In this document: piece by piece, positions 34,905-42,981 of the stretch
How positions within the stretch are numbered: position 1 is the stretch's first letter
How the letters are laid out: the number at the start of each line of letters is the position of its first letter
NCBI RefSeq assembly: GCF_031951985.1
Contig: NZ_JAVLVU010000001.1
Coordinates: 5,270,001-5,334,000, forward strand
Source of the DNA: Mucilaginibacter terrae
GTDB taxonomy: Bacteria > Bacteroidota > Bacteroidia > Sphingobacteriales > Sphingobacteriaceae
DNA length: 64,000 bases
Direction of reading: 5' to 3'
The notes under the pieces: generated by a model
What the model was told of the DNA's origin: nothing
The model's database searches: none
What the model saw: only the letters and a program-made list of their open reading frames with translations
Made by a program: the position numbers and the translations under genes

Positions 34905-34930
34905 TCAAATAATTTTGCTGCAAGCATAAA

Positions 34931-34966
34931 AAAGCGGTTCAGGTAAAACTGAACCGCTTTTTTTTT
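34931..34966 (+). terminator. Rho-independent terminator after icd
   Basis: AAAGCGGTTCAG and CTGAACCGCTTT form perfect 12-bp arms around GTAAAA, followed by T9 (counting the stem Ts). It also faces the convergent lipoprotein gene ending at 34987. Confidence 0.9.
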
Positions 34967-34986
34967 GACTGAAATTTAATGCAATG

Positions 34987-35697
34987 TTATTTGGACTGGT
35001 ATATTAAGCCATTAGGGGCAAGGTATGGGAAAATAACCGTTTCGCTAAAAGCCTCGCTTTTAATGTCCATGATACCTGGAAAGCCCTTCATTAAAGGCGA
35101 CACTAATACATGAAAGCTTTTGGCATCTTTATTTACCGTGGTTTTTAAGTTCTCAAAACTTACGTAATTTTCTGCTTTTTGTACCAGTTGTTTGTAAGTG
35201 CCTTGATGATCGGCATAAAACTTTTCGAATTTGCTGTCTCTATAAAAATCTTCTAACAGCCCTGCATAACGCTTAAACTGAATTTTGCTGTTATCAATGC
35301 GATAGTTTTCTTTGAGTGCAAAACGGCCATTAACAAGCTTGAAAGCAAAGAGTCCATTCCTATATTTTTCAATTAATTTACGCGATGAACCTAAACCGGC
35401 GTTAAGTTGTAACACCGCTTTATGGTCTTTATATTTATTAAAGTAAGCGGTAAAGTCTTTGTAATAAGGTGTGCTCGTATCTATTAAACTGCTATCACGT
35501 TTGGCTGCATCAGTTAATGCAAGTAGCGCAAGCCCCAATTCATATGATTCGGGTGCCACGGCTTCTATTTTCCCGGTGTTGACAGTAATATATTTTTCGG
35601 TATAGCGTGGGGTTACATCGTAACTTTTACAGCTATTTAAAGTGAGTGTTGCAGCAAATAGTGCAATTGCACAAGTAAGATGAGTTTGGTGTTTCAT
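34987..35697 (-). CDS. Lipoprotein of unknown function, paralogue 1
   Basis: A 236-aa protein with a lipoprotein signal (lipobox L-N-S-C at about 20-23). It shares clear blocks with the protein at 35884-36642: C-K-S-Y, E-L-G-x-x-x-L-A-L-T-D-A, Y-x-x-x-F-x-x-x-K-D/N-H-K-A-V, F-R/Y-R-N-G-L-F-A-F and S-P-L-M-K-G. The layout resembles the N-terminal part of DUF4932-type Bacteroidota proteins, but no H-E-x-x-H is seen, so peptidase activity is not supported. Surface or periplasmic location is expected. Function unknown. Confidence 0.7.
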   Translation of the reverse strand: MKHQTHLTCAIALFAATLTLNSCKSYDVTPRYTEKYITVNTGKIEAVAPESYELGLALLALTDAAKRDSSLIDTSTPYYKDFTAYFNKYKDHKAVLQLNAGLGSSRKLIEKYRNGLFAFKLVNGRFALKENYRIDNSKIQFKRYAGLLEDFYRDSKFEKFYADHQGTYKQLVQKAENYVSFENLKTTVNKDAKSFHVLVSPLMKGFPGIMDIKSEAFSETVIFPYLAPNGLIYQSK

Positions 35698-35830
35698 TTA
35701 TGTAAGCGTTTGTAGATAAAGTACTTAAATAAACACTGTAGTTGTTAATGTGTTTGCTCCGTTATTTTAATAATTACAGGTTTTATTTAAGAAATGCAAT
35801 TCACTACGCTTAATTCACTTCAAAATAAAA

Positions 35831-35866
35831 AACCCCGGTTATTGTTAAAATAACCGGGGTTTTTTA
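35831..35866 (-). terminator. Terminator after lipoprotein paralogue 2
   Basis: AACCCCGGTTAT and ATAACCGGGGTT are perfect 12-bp arms with an A-run on one side and a T-run on the other. It separates the two paralogous lipoprotein genes. Confidence 0.85.
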
Positions 35867-35883
35867 TTATTATTTTACTTTTA

Positions 35884-36642
35884 TTAGTCGTTAATAGAGT
35901 TAGCAGCTACTTTAATATCTGATGCCGAAGCTAAAGCTTTATCGGTTGATTCGGCAAAGATCAAGCATTCGCTGAAACCGCGACCACTGATAGCCAGTGT
36001 GCTCGATTCGCCTTTCATTAAAGGGGACATGATAACCTGGTAGCTTTGAAATGGCTTAGTATAATTCTTGTTTTTACCCACGGTGCTCCAAGCCGATGTC
36101 ATGCTCAGGCTTTGGCTTTGGGCGGCTTCCATTTTGCTGTAAAAACTTTTGTGGGCGGCGTAAAACTCACGGAATTTTGAATCTTCCATAAAGTCGTTAA
36201 GGGCGGCAGTATAGCGTCTGAAATCAACGCGGTTTAAATCGATACGGTAATCGGTTTTTACCACAATGCGGTTTTGCTTGTTAATCATGAAAGCAAATAA
36301 TCCGTTACGGAAATGGGTAAATGTTTCCGGGCTTTCTTTTAAATCTTCATTAAGTGTTTCAACAGCCTTGTGGTTTTTAAATGCGGCAAAGTGCTTCACC
36401 ACTTCATCGTAATAGGGGCTGTTTGTATTTACGTAATTTTTACCTGCATCAGTTAAAGCAAGTACAATGTACCCCAATTCAGTTACTTCCGGAATTTGGG
36501 CTCTAATTTGATTTTTGTTGGCTTTAATGTGTTTTGAGCTATAATGAGCTGTTACATCATTATAACTTTTGCAGCCGGTAGCTAATGTTACTGCACCCAG
36601 CATCACAGTTCCAATCAAAGGGGCTTTGTAAAATAGTTTCAT
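35884..36642 (-). CDS. Lipoprotein of unknown function, paralogue 2
   Basis: A 252-aa lipoprotein (lipobox A-T-G-C near residue 24), paralogous to 34987-35697. The shared blocks are listed there; here they read H-F-R-N-G-L-F-A-F and M-S-P-L-M-K-G, and the C-terminus is about 16 residues longer. Each copy has its own leader and terminator, so they are separate transcription units despite being adjacent. The AT-rich 150 bases upstream separate it from nuoB. Function unknown. Confidence 0.7.
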   Translation of the reverse strand: MKLFYKAPLIGTVMLGAVTLATGCKSYNDVTAHYSSKHIKANKNQIRAQIPEVTELGYIVLALTDAGKNYVNTNSPYYDEVVKHFAAFKNHKAVETLNEDLKESPETFTHFRNGLFAFMINKQNRIVVKTDYRIDLNRVDFRRYTAALNDFMEDSKFREFYAAHKSFYSKMEAAQSQSLSMTSAWSTVGKNKNYTKPFQSYQVIMSPLMKGESSTLAISGRGFSECLIFAESTDKALASASDIKVAANSIND

Positions 36643-36792
36643 ATGTGTAGTATATTTATATGCCTGTAAACGGAATTGAAAAACAAATAGTTACGTTTTT
36701 TTTAATTAATTTATATAAAGATATATAACAGATTTGTTACTTATTAAAAAACAAGTAAAATAAATATTTATTAAATTAATGGTTAAATAACT

Positions 36793-37272
36793 TCAAAAGG
36801 AAATTAAGCTTTCTTGCTCGATTTTCTTTTGAAGTTCAATAATTGCCCCGATAAGTGCCTCAGGACGAGGAGGACAGCCTTGCACATACACATCAACCGG
36901 TATCACTCGGTCAACACCTTTTACCACATGATAGCCATGTTGCCAGTATGGGCCACCACAATTTGAGCATGATCCCATCGAGATAACATAACGCGGCTCG
37001 GGCATTTGTTCGTACAGGCGTTTAATGCGTTCGGCCATTTTAAAAGTAACAGTGCCGGCAATAATAATCACATCTGCCTGGCGGGCCGAAGGGCGCGGGA
37101 ATACGCCCAGGCGGTCAACATCATAGGTTGATGCATACATGCCCATCATTTCAATAGCACAACAGGCAATGCCAAAACTTAAAGGCCATACAGATGATAG
37201 CCGTGCCCAGTTCATCAAATCGTTTAACTTGGTTACAACTACGCCGCCTTCTTCATTCATTCCCTGGGTCAT
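36793..37272 (-). CDS. nuoB: NADH-quinone oxidoreductase subunit B
   Basis: A 159-aa protein carrying the terminal N2 [4Fe-4S] cluster of complex I. Ligands are visible: the tandem Cys in G-I-A-C-C-A-I-E-M-M, the Cys in G-S-C-S-N-C-G-G and the Cys in V-Q-G-C-P-P-R-P-E. ATG 37272 overlaps nuoA by 20 bases; the in-frame ATG at 37260 gives a tighter ATGAATGA overlap and is a good alternative. It is followed by no other nuo gene; nuoC is about 6.6 kb away. Confidence 0.95.
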   Translation of the reverse strand: MTQGMNEEGGVVVTKLNDLMNWARLSSVWPLSFGIACCAIEMMGMYASTYDVDRLGVFPRPSARQADVIIIAGTVTFKMAERIKRLYEQMPEPRYVISMGSCSNCGGPYWQHGYHVVKGVDRVIPVDVYVQGCPPRPEALIGAIIELQKKIEQESLISF

Positions 37273-37888
37273 TAGCCTGCTTTTTAAAAGTGGGTTTAAA
37301 CATGGGCTTACGGGCCGTATTTGGAGTGACAGTGGCGTTAGCGGTAGCAGTTGTTGAAGGGACTGCTACAATTGAGGGCTCATGTTCAAGTTTAAATTCT
37401 TTGTGTTTAAACGCTGCCTGTTGCAGGTTTAGTGTATCGTAAACCGATTTTGGTATATTAACATTGCTAACCGGTACTTCGGGGTTAGGTTTTATCCATT
37501 CCAAATCACCTTTGCGCCATACGTAAACAAGTCCTAATATCAATATACCGGCAAATACAAACATTTCAATGAGTGTAAATATGCCCCAGCGTTTGTCAAT
37601 AGCAATTAGATCGGCATTGGCATAAACCGTAGCCCACGGAAATATGAATACCATTTCTACATCAAACAGCAAAAATATAATAGCTATTACGTAAAAGCGG
37701 GTGTTAAACGGTATCCAGGCACTGCCTATGGGTTCTTCGCCGCATTCGTACGAAGTTAGTTTTTCGGCGTTAGGGTTATGTGGACGAAGTAACTTGTTCA
37801 AAAACAAGGTCATGCTCACCAAAACAAACCCAACAATAAGGAAGATAAATATCTTTCCAAATTCCGATATTTGCGAAACCTCGTTCAT
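37253..37888 (-). CDS. nuoA: NADH-quinone oxidoreductase subunit A with long C-terminal tail
   Basis: A 211-aa protein with start ATG 37888. Three membrane helices and the conserved Y-E-C-G-E-E-P-I-G-S-A-W and F-D-V-E-M-V-F-I-F-P-W-A blocks identify NuoA, a membrane-arm subunit next to the quinone channel. The usual protein ends near residue 130; here about 80 more residues follow, rich in Thr, Ala, Pro and Lys, probably disordered. The start codon shares bases with the divergent oxidoreductase start (CATG). Confidence 0.93.
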   Translation of the reverse strand: MNEVSQISEFGKIFIFLIVGFVLVSMTLFLNKLLRPHNPNAEKLTSYECGEEPIGSAWIPFNTRFYVIAIIFLLFDVEMVFIFPWATVYANADLIAIDKRWGIFTLIEMFVFAGILILGLVYVWRKGDLEWIKPNPEVPVSNVNIPKSVYDTLNLQQAAFKHKEFKLEHEPSIVAVPSTTATANATVTPNTARKPMFKPTFKKQANDPGNE

Positions 37889-39101
37889 GTGTGCAAATCT
37901 AACAAAACAATCAAATTTTGATGCTATAATTATTGGCGGTGGTGCCTGTGGGCTCATGTGTGCCGTGCAAGCCGGATTTTTAGGCAAGCGTACCCTCATG
38001 CTGGAGCGTAATGATAGGGTGGGTGCTAAAATACTCATTAGCGGGGGCGGGCGTTGTAACTACACCAACCTGCATACCACGGCGCAACAGTTCATCTCGG
38101 CCAATCCGCATTTTAGCAAATCGGCCTTGTCACAGTGGACGGTAGACGATACCATCAACTTTTTTGAAACCTATGGCATCACGGGGCAGGAAAAAACGCT
38201 TGGTCAGTTGTTCCCTACCACCAACAAAGCCAAAGACATTGTGGAGGTATTTACCAACCTGTGTGCCGATTTAGATCAAACCATATGGTTGGAGACCGAA
38301 GTGAAAGCCGTTGAGCAAGCCCAAGGCGGTTTTGTAATAACCTACGAGCGGTATGGCAAAACCCAGCAAATAACTTCACCCAACGTGGTAATGGCCTCTG
38401 GCGGGTTGCCTGTACAAAAATTGGGGGCCAGTGATTTTGGCTTGCGTATAGCGCGCCAGTTTGGGTTAAACGTGGTTAAAACCGTACCCGCGCTGGTGCC
38501 TTTAACTATTACTGGTAAAGATCAGTCGTGGTATGAGCAGCTATCGGGTAATAGTATTTTTTGTCGTGTTTGGAACGAGAGGATCAGCTTTGAAGAGAAC
38601 ATCCTGTTTACCCATTGGGGACTTAGCGGACCGGCCATTTTGCAAATTTCATCATACTGGCAGGCAGGAGAGGTGTTTTATATGGATATGCTGCCCCAGC
38701 AAAACATTACCGACCTGATAACAGCCGAGCGCGCTACCAATCCTAAAAAATTATTGCTCAACTTACTTGCAGGTCTTTACACCCGTAAATTTGCCGAAGC
38801 TTTAAGCAGCATGCTGCCTGTTCAAAAAAATCTTGCCTCGTTAAGTAAAGCTGATCTGGAATTGATGGAGCAGTTAATTCATGAGTTTAAAGTGAAACCA
38901 GCGGGCGACAAAGGTTATGATAAAGCCGAGGTAATGCGCGGCGGCGTTGACACGGACGAATTATCATCTAAAACCCTGGAAGCTAAAAAAGTACCCGGCT
39001 TATATTTTGGCGGTGAGTGTGTTGATGTTACCGGTTGGTTAGGCGGTTATAACTTTCAGTGGGCCTGGGCTTCGGGCTTTGTAATTGCGCAACAATTCTA
39101 A
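37887..39101 (+). CDS. HI0933/YhiN-family FAD-dependent oxidoreductase (BaiN-like)
   Basis: About 404 aa from ATG 37887, which puts the FAD-binding I-I-G-G-G-A-C-G-L near residue 12; longer readings from upstream would run through nuoA. Other signatures are K-I-L-I-S-G-G-G-R-C-N-Y-T-N and the C-terminal G-G-V-D-T-D-E-L ... V-D-V-T-G-W-L-G-G-Y-N-F-Q-W-A-W-A-S-G. Family members are flavoproteins, some reducing unsaturated bile-acid-like substrates; the substrate here is unknown. The gene has no untranslated space of its own upstream: its start overlaps that of nuoA. Confidence 0.88.
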   Translation: MCANLTKQSNFDAIIIGGGACGLMCAVQAGFLGKRTLMLERNDRVGAKILISGGGRCNYTNLHTTAQQFISANPHFSKSALSQWTVDDTINFFETYGITGQEKTLGQLFPTTNKAKDIVEVFTNLCADLDQTIWLETEVKAVEQAQGGFVITYERYGKTQQITSPNVVMASGGLPVQKLGASDFGLRIARQFGLNVVKTVPALVPLTITGKDQSWYEQLSGNSIFCRVWNERISFEENILFTHWGLSGPAILQISSYWQAGEVFYMDMLPQQNITDLITAERATNPKKLLLNLLAGLYTRKFAEALSSMLPVQKNLASLSKADLELMEQLIHEFKVKPAGDKGYDKAEVMRGGVDTDELSSKTLEAKKVPGLYFGGECVDVTGWLGGYNFQWAWASGFVIAQQF

Positions 39102-39144
39102 TCTTTTTTTAATCTCAGAGTTATTATTTCTTATAATGAAATTA

Positions 39145-39171
39145 TATATTTGTAACCCCTTTGTTACAAAT
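39145..39171 (+). promoter_or_regulatory. Promoter -7 box and palindrome spanning the GT87 start codon
   Basis: TATATTTG (39145-39152) fits the -7 consensus. It overlaps ATTTGTAAC (39148-39156), which pairs perfectly with GTTACAAAT (39163-39171) across six bases; the right arm includes the first two bases of the ATG at 39170. The palindrome may be an operator or may mask the start site. Confidence 0.4.
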
Positions 39172-40381
39172 GAACTTGAGATTATCTAAGCCTTCCGCAT
39201 ATAAAATAGTAAGTGGCCTATATTTTTTGGTAGCTACATTTAGCTGGTTTTTTAAATATTTTAACAACCGTTACAACAACTATTCTATCTTTAAGTACGT
39301 ATTTTATCATACCGTACAGCAAAAAAACCTCTACAACTATTACCCTGCCGAGTACGGCGATTGTAACCATTATGGCGTACTTTTTAGCGTAATAATTGCA
39401 CCGTTTGCACTACTGCCCGATGGTTGGGGCTTTTTCTTTTTCAGCTTACTAAATGCTGCACTCATTGTTTGGGCTATTCGCCTGTTTCCTTTAGCCAATA
39501 AGCATAAAATGTTTATTATGCTGTTTAGTGTAATGGAGTTTGCCAATGCCGCGCATTACATACAGTTTAACGCGGTAATTACGGCTATCATAATTTTTAG
39601 CTTTTTGCTGGTTGAAGATGAAAAAGAAGAGTGGGCAACTTTATTTATAGTTTTAGGTACGCTTATTAAACTATACCCAATTGTTGGTTTAACCTTCTTT
39701 TTGTTCTCTAAACATAAGCTCAAATTTGTGCTGTGGGGAATATTCTGGCTTGCAGTCTTCTTTGCGGCTCCTATGCTTATTACCAGTAAGCAATTCGTTA
39801 TTCAATCCTACTTCGATTGGTATGAATCTCTCCATGCTAAGAATCTCGAAAACTTAGGCTTAGAAAGCTCCCAAGATATATCAGTTATGGGAACTGTTCG
39901 CCATTTAACCCGTAATATTAACATCCCTAACTGGCCGTTTTTGTTGTTTGGTGTATTGGCTTTTGGTATCCCGTTATTACGTTTTGGGCAATATCAATTT
40001 ATACGTTTCAGGTATCAGGTTCTGGCTTCGGCATTATTACTTATTGTACTATTCAGTACAGGTTCTGAGCATCCAACTTATATTATTGCCGTAGTGGGTG
40101 CTACCTTGTGGATTTTTATGCAAGAGAAACCTTTTACCCGTACCAATATTGTATTGTTGGTATTGTTGGTGTTAATTACCGGTTTAGGCCCAACTGATGC
40201 ATTCCCCAAATACATCAGGCATGAGTTTATTAATAAGTATGTAATGAAAGCATGGCCATGTATTGCAGTATGGCTGATGATCACTTATGAGCTGATATTT
40301 AAAGATTTCTCAAACAGCGGCGCATTACATAAGGCAGATGCTCATGAAGCAATTAAAGAATCAGCACCATCAATAGCCTGA
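39170..40381 (+). CDS. GT87-like (DUF2029) membrane glycosyltransferase
   Basis: About 403 aa from ATG 39170. Eight to ten hydrophobic helices with short loops. The first extracytoplasmic loop carries Y-Y-P-A-E-Y-G-D, and later A-H-Y-I-Q-F-N-A and G-T-L-I-K-L-Y-P-I-V-G occur, as in GT87 mannosyltransferases that use polyprenyl-phosphate sugars. The fold class is GT-C. The acceptor is unknown. Monocistronic and convergent with the next gene, which ends three bases away. Confidence 0.75.
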   Translation: MNLRLSKPSAYKIVSGLYFLVATFSWFFKYFNNRYNNYSIFKYVFYHTVQQKNLYNYYPAEYGDCNHYGVLFSVIIAPFALLPDGWGFFFFSLLNAALIVWAIRLFPLANKHKMFIMLFSVMEFANAAHYIQFNAVITAIIIFSFLLVEDEKEEWATLFIVLGTLIKLYPIVGLTFFLFSKHKLKFVLWGIFWLAVFFAAPMLITSKQFVIQSYFDWYESLHAKNLENLGLESSQDISVMGTVRHLTRNINIPNWPFLLFGVLAFGIPLLRFGQYQFIRFRYQVLASALLLIVLFSTGSEHPTYIIAVVGATLWIFMQEKPFTRTNIVLLVLLVLITGLGPTDAFPKYIRHEFINKYVMKAWPCIAVWLMITYELIFKDFSNSGALHKADAHEAIKESAPSIA

Positions 40382-40383
40382 AA

Positions 40384-41076
40384 TTACTGCTTAGCCCGTG
40401 CTTCGCGTAAAGCACGGTAATACTTTAGCAAACCGTCCATCTTGCTGATATTGAATTTGCCTTGTTGTATGGCATCAACAGCTTGTGGCTCGTCGGCCAT
40501 AATATCGGTCATTACGTCAATAAAATTCATGGGGGTAACCTGACTCATACCGGCTACGTTTTCGCCAAAGTAATAAGTAGCACCGCGGTTGTAAGCGCCA
40601 CCGCCGCCACCGCCACCTCCTCCGCCAAGGCTAATGCCTACACCGCCTCCGCCAAAGCCACCGGTGCCAATACCGCCTCCAATACTTGGTGATACCCTAA
40701 AGCCACCACCTCCGCTTCCGCTGCTGCCACCGTGGTAAACGTATAGTTTTAAAGGCTCATCTAACTCAACCTTTACAAAATCAATTTCGGCCTTGGGCCA
40801 TGTTTCATATGATGGTGGGTGGGCAACTATAAAGCTGTCTTTACCCATCACATAATATTTAAGGTCGCGTGCGCTGAGTTTTATTTCGTTGGCCTTTGGG
40901 TTTTCTTTATAAATAATAAACCCCTCATTTTTAACAGGGCCTTTGCCGCTTTGGCCTTGTTGTATTAAGCCGGGTACTTTGTTGCCTTTTACATCGTAAA
41001 AATAGCCGGGCTGCCACTTTTGGGCAAAGGCGGTACAGGTAATTAAAGTTAATGCTGATAGAAGCAGGTATTTCAT
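40384..41076 (-). CDS. Exported protein of unknown function with glycine-rich insert, paralogue A
   Basis: A 230-aa protein with a signal peptide (cut after A-F-A-Q). The N-terminal half reads G-Y-F-Y-D-V-K-G-N-K-V-P-G-L-I and V-M-G-K-D-S-F-I-V, shared with the protein at 41115-41756. The middle (about 120-165) is a glycine-rich insert of G-G-G-G and G-S-G-G-G-G runs. The C-terminal part holds N-F-I-D-V-M-T-D-I-M-A-D-E-P. It probably sits in the periplasm or outer membrane. Function unknown. Confidence 0.68.
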   Translation of the reverse strand: MKYLLLSALTLITCTAFAQKWQPGYFYDVKGNKVPGLIQQGQSGKGPVKNEGFIIYKENPKANEIKLSARDLKYYVMGKDSFIVAHPPSYETWPKAEIDFVKVELDEPLKLYVYHGGSSGSGGGGFRVSPSIGGGIGTGGFGGGGVGISLGGGGGGGGGGAYNRGATYYFGENVAGMSQVTPMNFIDVMTDIMADEPQAVDAIQQGKFNISKMDGLLKYYRALREARAKQ

Positions 41077-41114
41077 AATGAGTAAACGTATTAACTGTTT
41101 TTTATTGCGATGGG

Positions 41115-41756
41115 TTAATACATGTCGTCGGCCTTGCCGTCTTTAGTTTTTGGCCAAAATAATATTGTTTTAGGTATTACGCCGGTTTGATAGTATTCAA
41201 CAAGGTCATCTATGCGGCCAAACCTGAATTTTTTATCTTTAATTTTTGCAACTACATCTGGTTTGTCGGCCATAAGCTGGCTCAAAACATCTATGTAGTT
41301 TTTACGTGTAATTTTCGTAATATTATCAGGGTCCGGGCCATAGTAATAATTTTTTAACACACCTCCGCTTACCATACCATTGGATGTAATTGCAGAATAA
41401 GCTATAGTAGATAGATACAACTTAGTTGGAGTATTAAGAACTACAGAAAGGAATGAAAAATCTTTTAAATCGATATGTTTAGAAACAACAAAGCTGTCTT
41501 TATCCATTACAAATCCTGAGATTTGTTTGGATAATAATTTTACTTTCTGGGCATCTTCCTTTTCTTTAAAGAAAATCCTGTCACCCTCAGTGCTGAATAA
41601 TGATTTTTGAGGGGCAGACCATGAAATTAGTCCAGTGACTTTTTTACCTGTTAAATCATAGTAATATCCATCAATCCAGGTTTTGCCAAATAATGATTGT
41701 GCATGGCTTGTGAGTGTAACACCCAAAATACAAAGGGCAAGTAAAATTGTACGCAT
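41115..41756 (-). CDS. Exported protein of unknown function, paralogue B
   Basis: A 213-aa protein starting at ATG 41756 (M-R-T-I-L-L-A-L-C) with a signal peptide cut near S-H-A-Q; an open frame upstream to 41993 runs opposite threonine aldolase and is not coding. It shares G-Y-Y-Y-D-L-T-G-K-K-V-T-G-L-I, V-M-D-K-D-S-F-V-V and N-Y-I-D-V-L-S-Q-L-M-A-D-K-P with paralogue A but lacks its glycine-rich insert. The two genes are 38 bases apart and probably cotranscribed. Function unknown. Confidence 0.7.
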   Translation of the reverse strand: MRTILLALCILGVTLTSHAQSLFGKTWIDGYYYDLTGKKVTGLISWSAPQKSLFSTEGDRIFFKEKEDAQKVKLLSKQISGFVMDKDSFVVSKHIDLKDFSFLSVVLNTPTKLYLSTIAYSAITSNGMVSGGVLKNYYYGPDPDNITKITRKNYIDVLSQLMADKPDVVAKIKDKKFRFGRIDDLVEYYQTGVIPKTILFWPKTKDGKADDMY

Positions 41757-41798
41757 AAGATTTAGATATTTGAAAGCTAATATAACTGAAATAATAAC

Positions 41799-42815
41799 AT
41801 GATGACCGTTGATCTGCGCAGCGATACTGTAACCAAGCCAACCCCCGCCATGCTTGAAGCCATGTGGAACGCCAAAATAGGCGATGATGTGTTTGGCGAA
41901 GACGAAAGCATAAACGAACTGGAAGCCAAGGCCGCTGCAATGTTTGGCATGGAGGCCGGTTTGTTTTGCCCATCCGGCACCATGACCAATCAAATAGCCA
42001 TTAAAAGCTTTACCCAGCCTTTAGATGAATTGATTGCCGACCAAACCGCTCACGTTTACCGTTATGAGGGTGGAGGCATTGCCTTTAACTCGGCGGTATC
42101 TACTCGTTTGCTCAACGGCGAGCGCGGTATATTAACGACCGAAATGATAGAGCCTGAGATTAATGCCGAAAACATACATTACCCCAATACCAGTTTGGTG
42201 GTTTTAGAAAACACCGTGAACAAAGGCGGCGGCAAATGCTATACCCTTGAGCAAATTGCCCCCATTGCTGCGCTATGTAAACAACGCGGACTAAAACTTC
42301 ACCTGGACGGTGCCCGCATATTCAATGCCCTTGTACACACCGGCGATAATGCTGCCGATTATGGCAAGTATTTCGACGGTATTTCAGTTTGTTTATCAAA
42401 GGGATTAGGTACCCCGGTAGGCTCGGTTTTACTGGCTGATGCGGGTACCATTAAATACGCACGCCGCTTGCGCAAGGTTTTAGGCGGAGGTATGCGCCAG
42501 GCAGGTTTTTTGGCGGCCGCCGGTATTTATGCTTTAGATCATCATGTGGAGCGTTTAAAAATTGACCATAGCCATGCACACATTTTAGCCGATGAACTGC
42601 GGAAATGCCCGTGGGTAAGCAACATAGTTGATGTGGAAACTAATATCGTATTGTTTGATACTCCGGAACCTGCCGATGTTATAGTGAACAGGCTGGCCGA
42701 AAAGGGTGTGAAGTGTAATAGTACTGATGCAAACCGTGTGCGTTTTGTAACTCATCTGGACGTGCACGCTAAACAAATTGAGTATACGGTAAAGGTATTG
42801 AGTGGATTGTTATAA
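41799..42815 (+). CDS. Threonine aldolase (L-allo/low-specificity type)
   Basis: A 338-aa PLP enzyme, fold type I, cleaving threonine to glycine and acetaldehyde. Seen: V-D-L-R-S-D-T-V-T-K-P-T at the N-terminus, G-D-D-V-F-G-E-D, L-F-C-P-S-G-T-M-T-N-Q, H-L-D-G-A-R-I-F-N (Asp to PLP nitrogen) and the Schiff-base Lys in S-V-C-L-S-K-G-L-G-T-P-V-G-S. Two adjacent ATG codons can serve as start (41799 or 41802). It is divergent from the exported paralogue pair and monocistronic, with a REP-like repeat after it. Confidence 0.92.
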   Translation: MMTVDLRSDTVTKPTPAMLEAMWNAKIGDDVFGEDESINELEAKAAAMFGMEAGLFCPSGTMTNQIAIKSFTQPLDELIADQTAHVYRYEGGGIAFNSAVSTRLLNGERGILTTEMIEPEINAENIHYPNTSLVVLENTVNKGGGKCYTLEQIAPIAALCKQRGLKLHLDGARIFNALVHTGDNAADYGKYFDGISVCLSKGLGTPVGSVLLADAGTIKYARRLRKVLGGGMRQAGFLAAAGIYALDHHVERLKIDHSHAHILADELRKCPWVSNIVDVETNIVLFDTPEPADVIVNRLAEKGVKCNSTDANRVRFVTHLDVHAKQIEYTVKVLSGLL

Positions 42816-42822
42816 TCAATTT

Positions 42823-42903
42823 GTCATTGCGAGGAACGAAGCAATCTCTGTGTAGGCAGGCGAGTATGCATAGTTCAGAGATTGCTTCGCTCCTCGCAAT
42901 GAC
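42823..42903. repeat. REP-like inverted repeat after threonine aldolase
   Basis: Arms of 28 bases (42823-42850 and 42876-42903) match at 27 positions; the left arm begins GTCATTGCGAGGAACGAAGC. Same family as 32088-32173 and 29528-29609. It begins eight bases after the aldolase stop. Confidence 0.85.
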
Positions 42904-42981
42904 GCGCTTACATAGAAATGGTAATAGGAGCAGTTATAGCTAAAACTTATACATTATTAAAATGTTATAAGAAAAAAGCTC

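Noticed and set aside
37253..38038. Longer nuoA reading from 38038
   Set aside because: The first 50 residues would be antisense to the FAD-binding part of the flavoprotein; NuoA homology begins at Met 37888.
41757..41993. Upstream extension of exported paralogue B
   Set aside because: Antisense to threonine aldolase and before a clear signal peptide; ATG 41756 is the better start.
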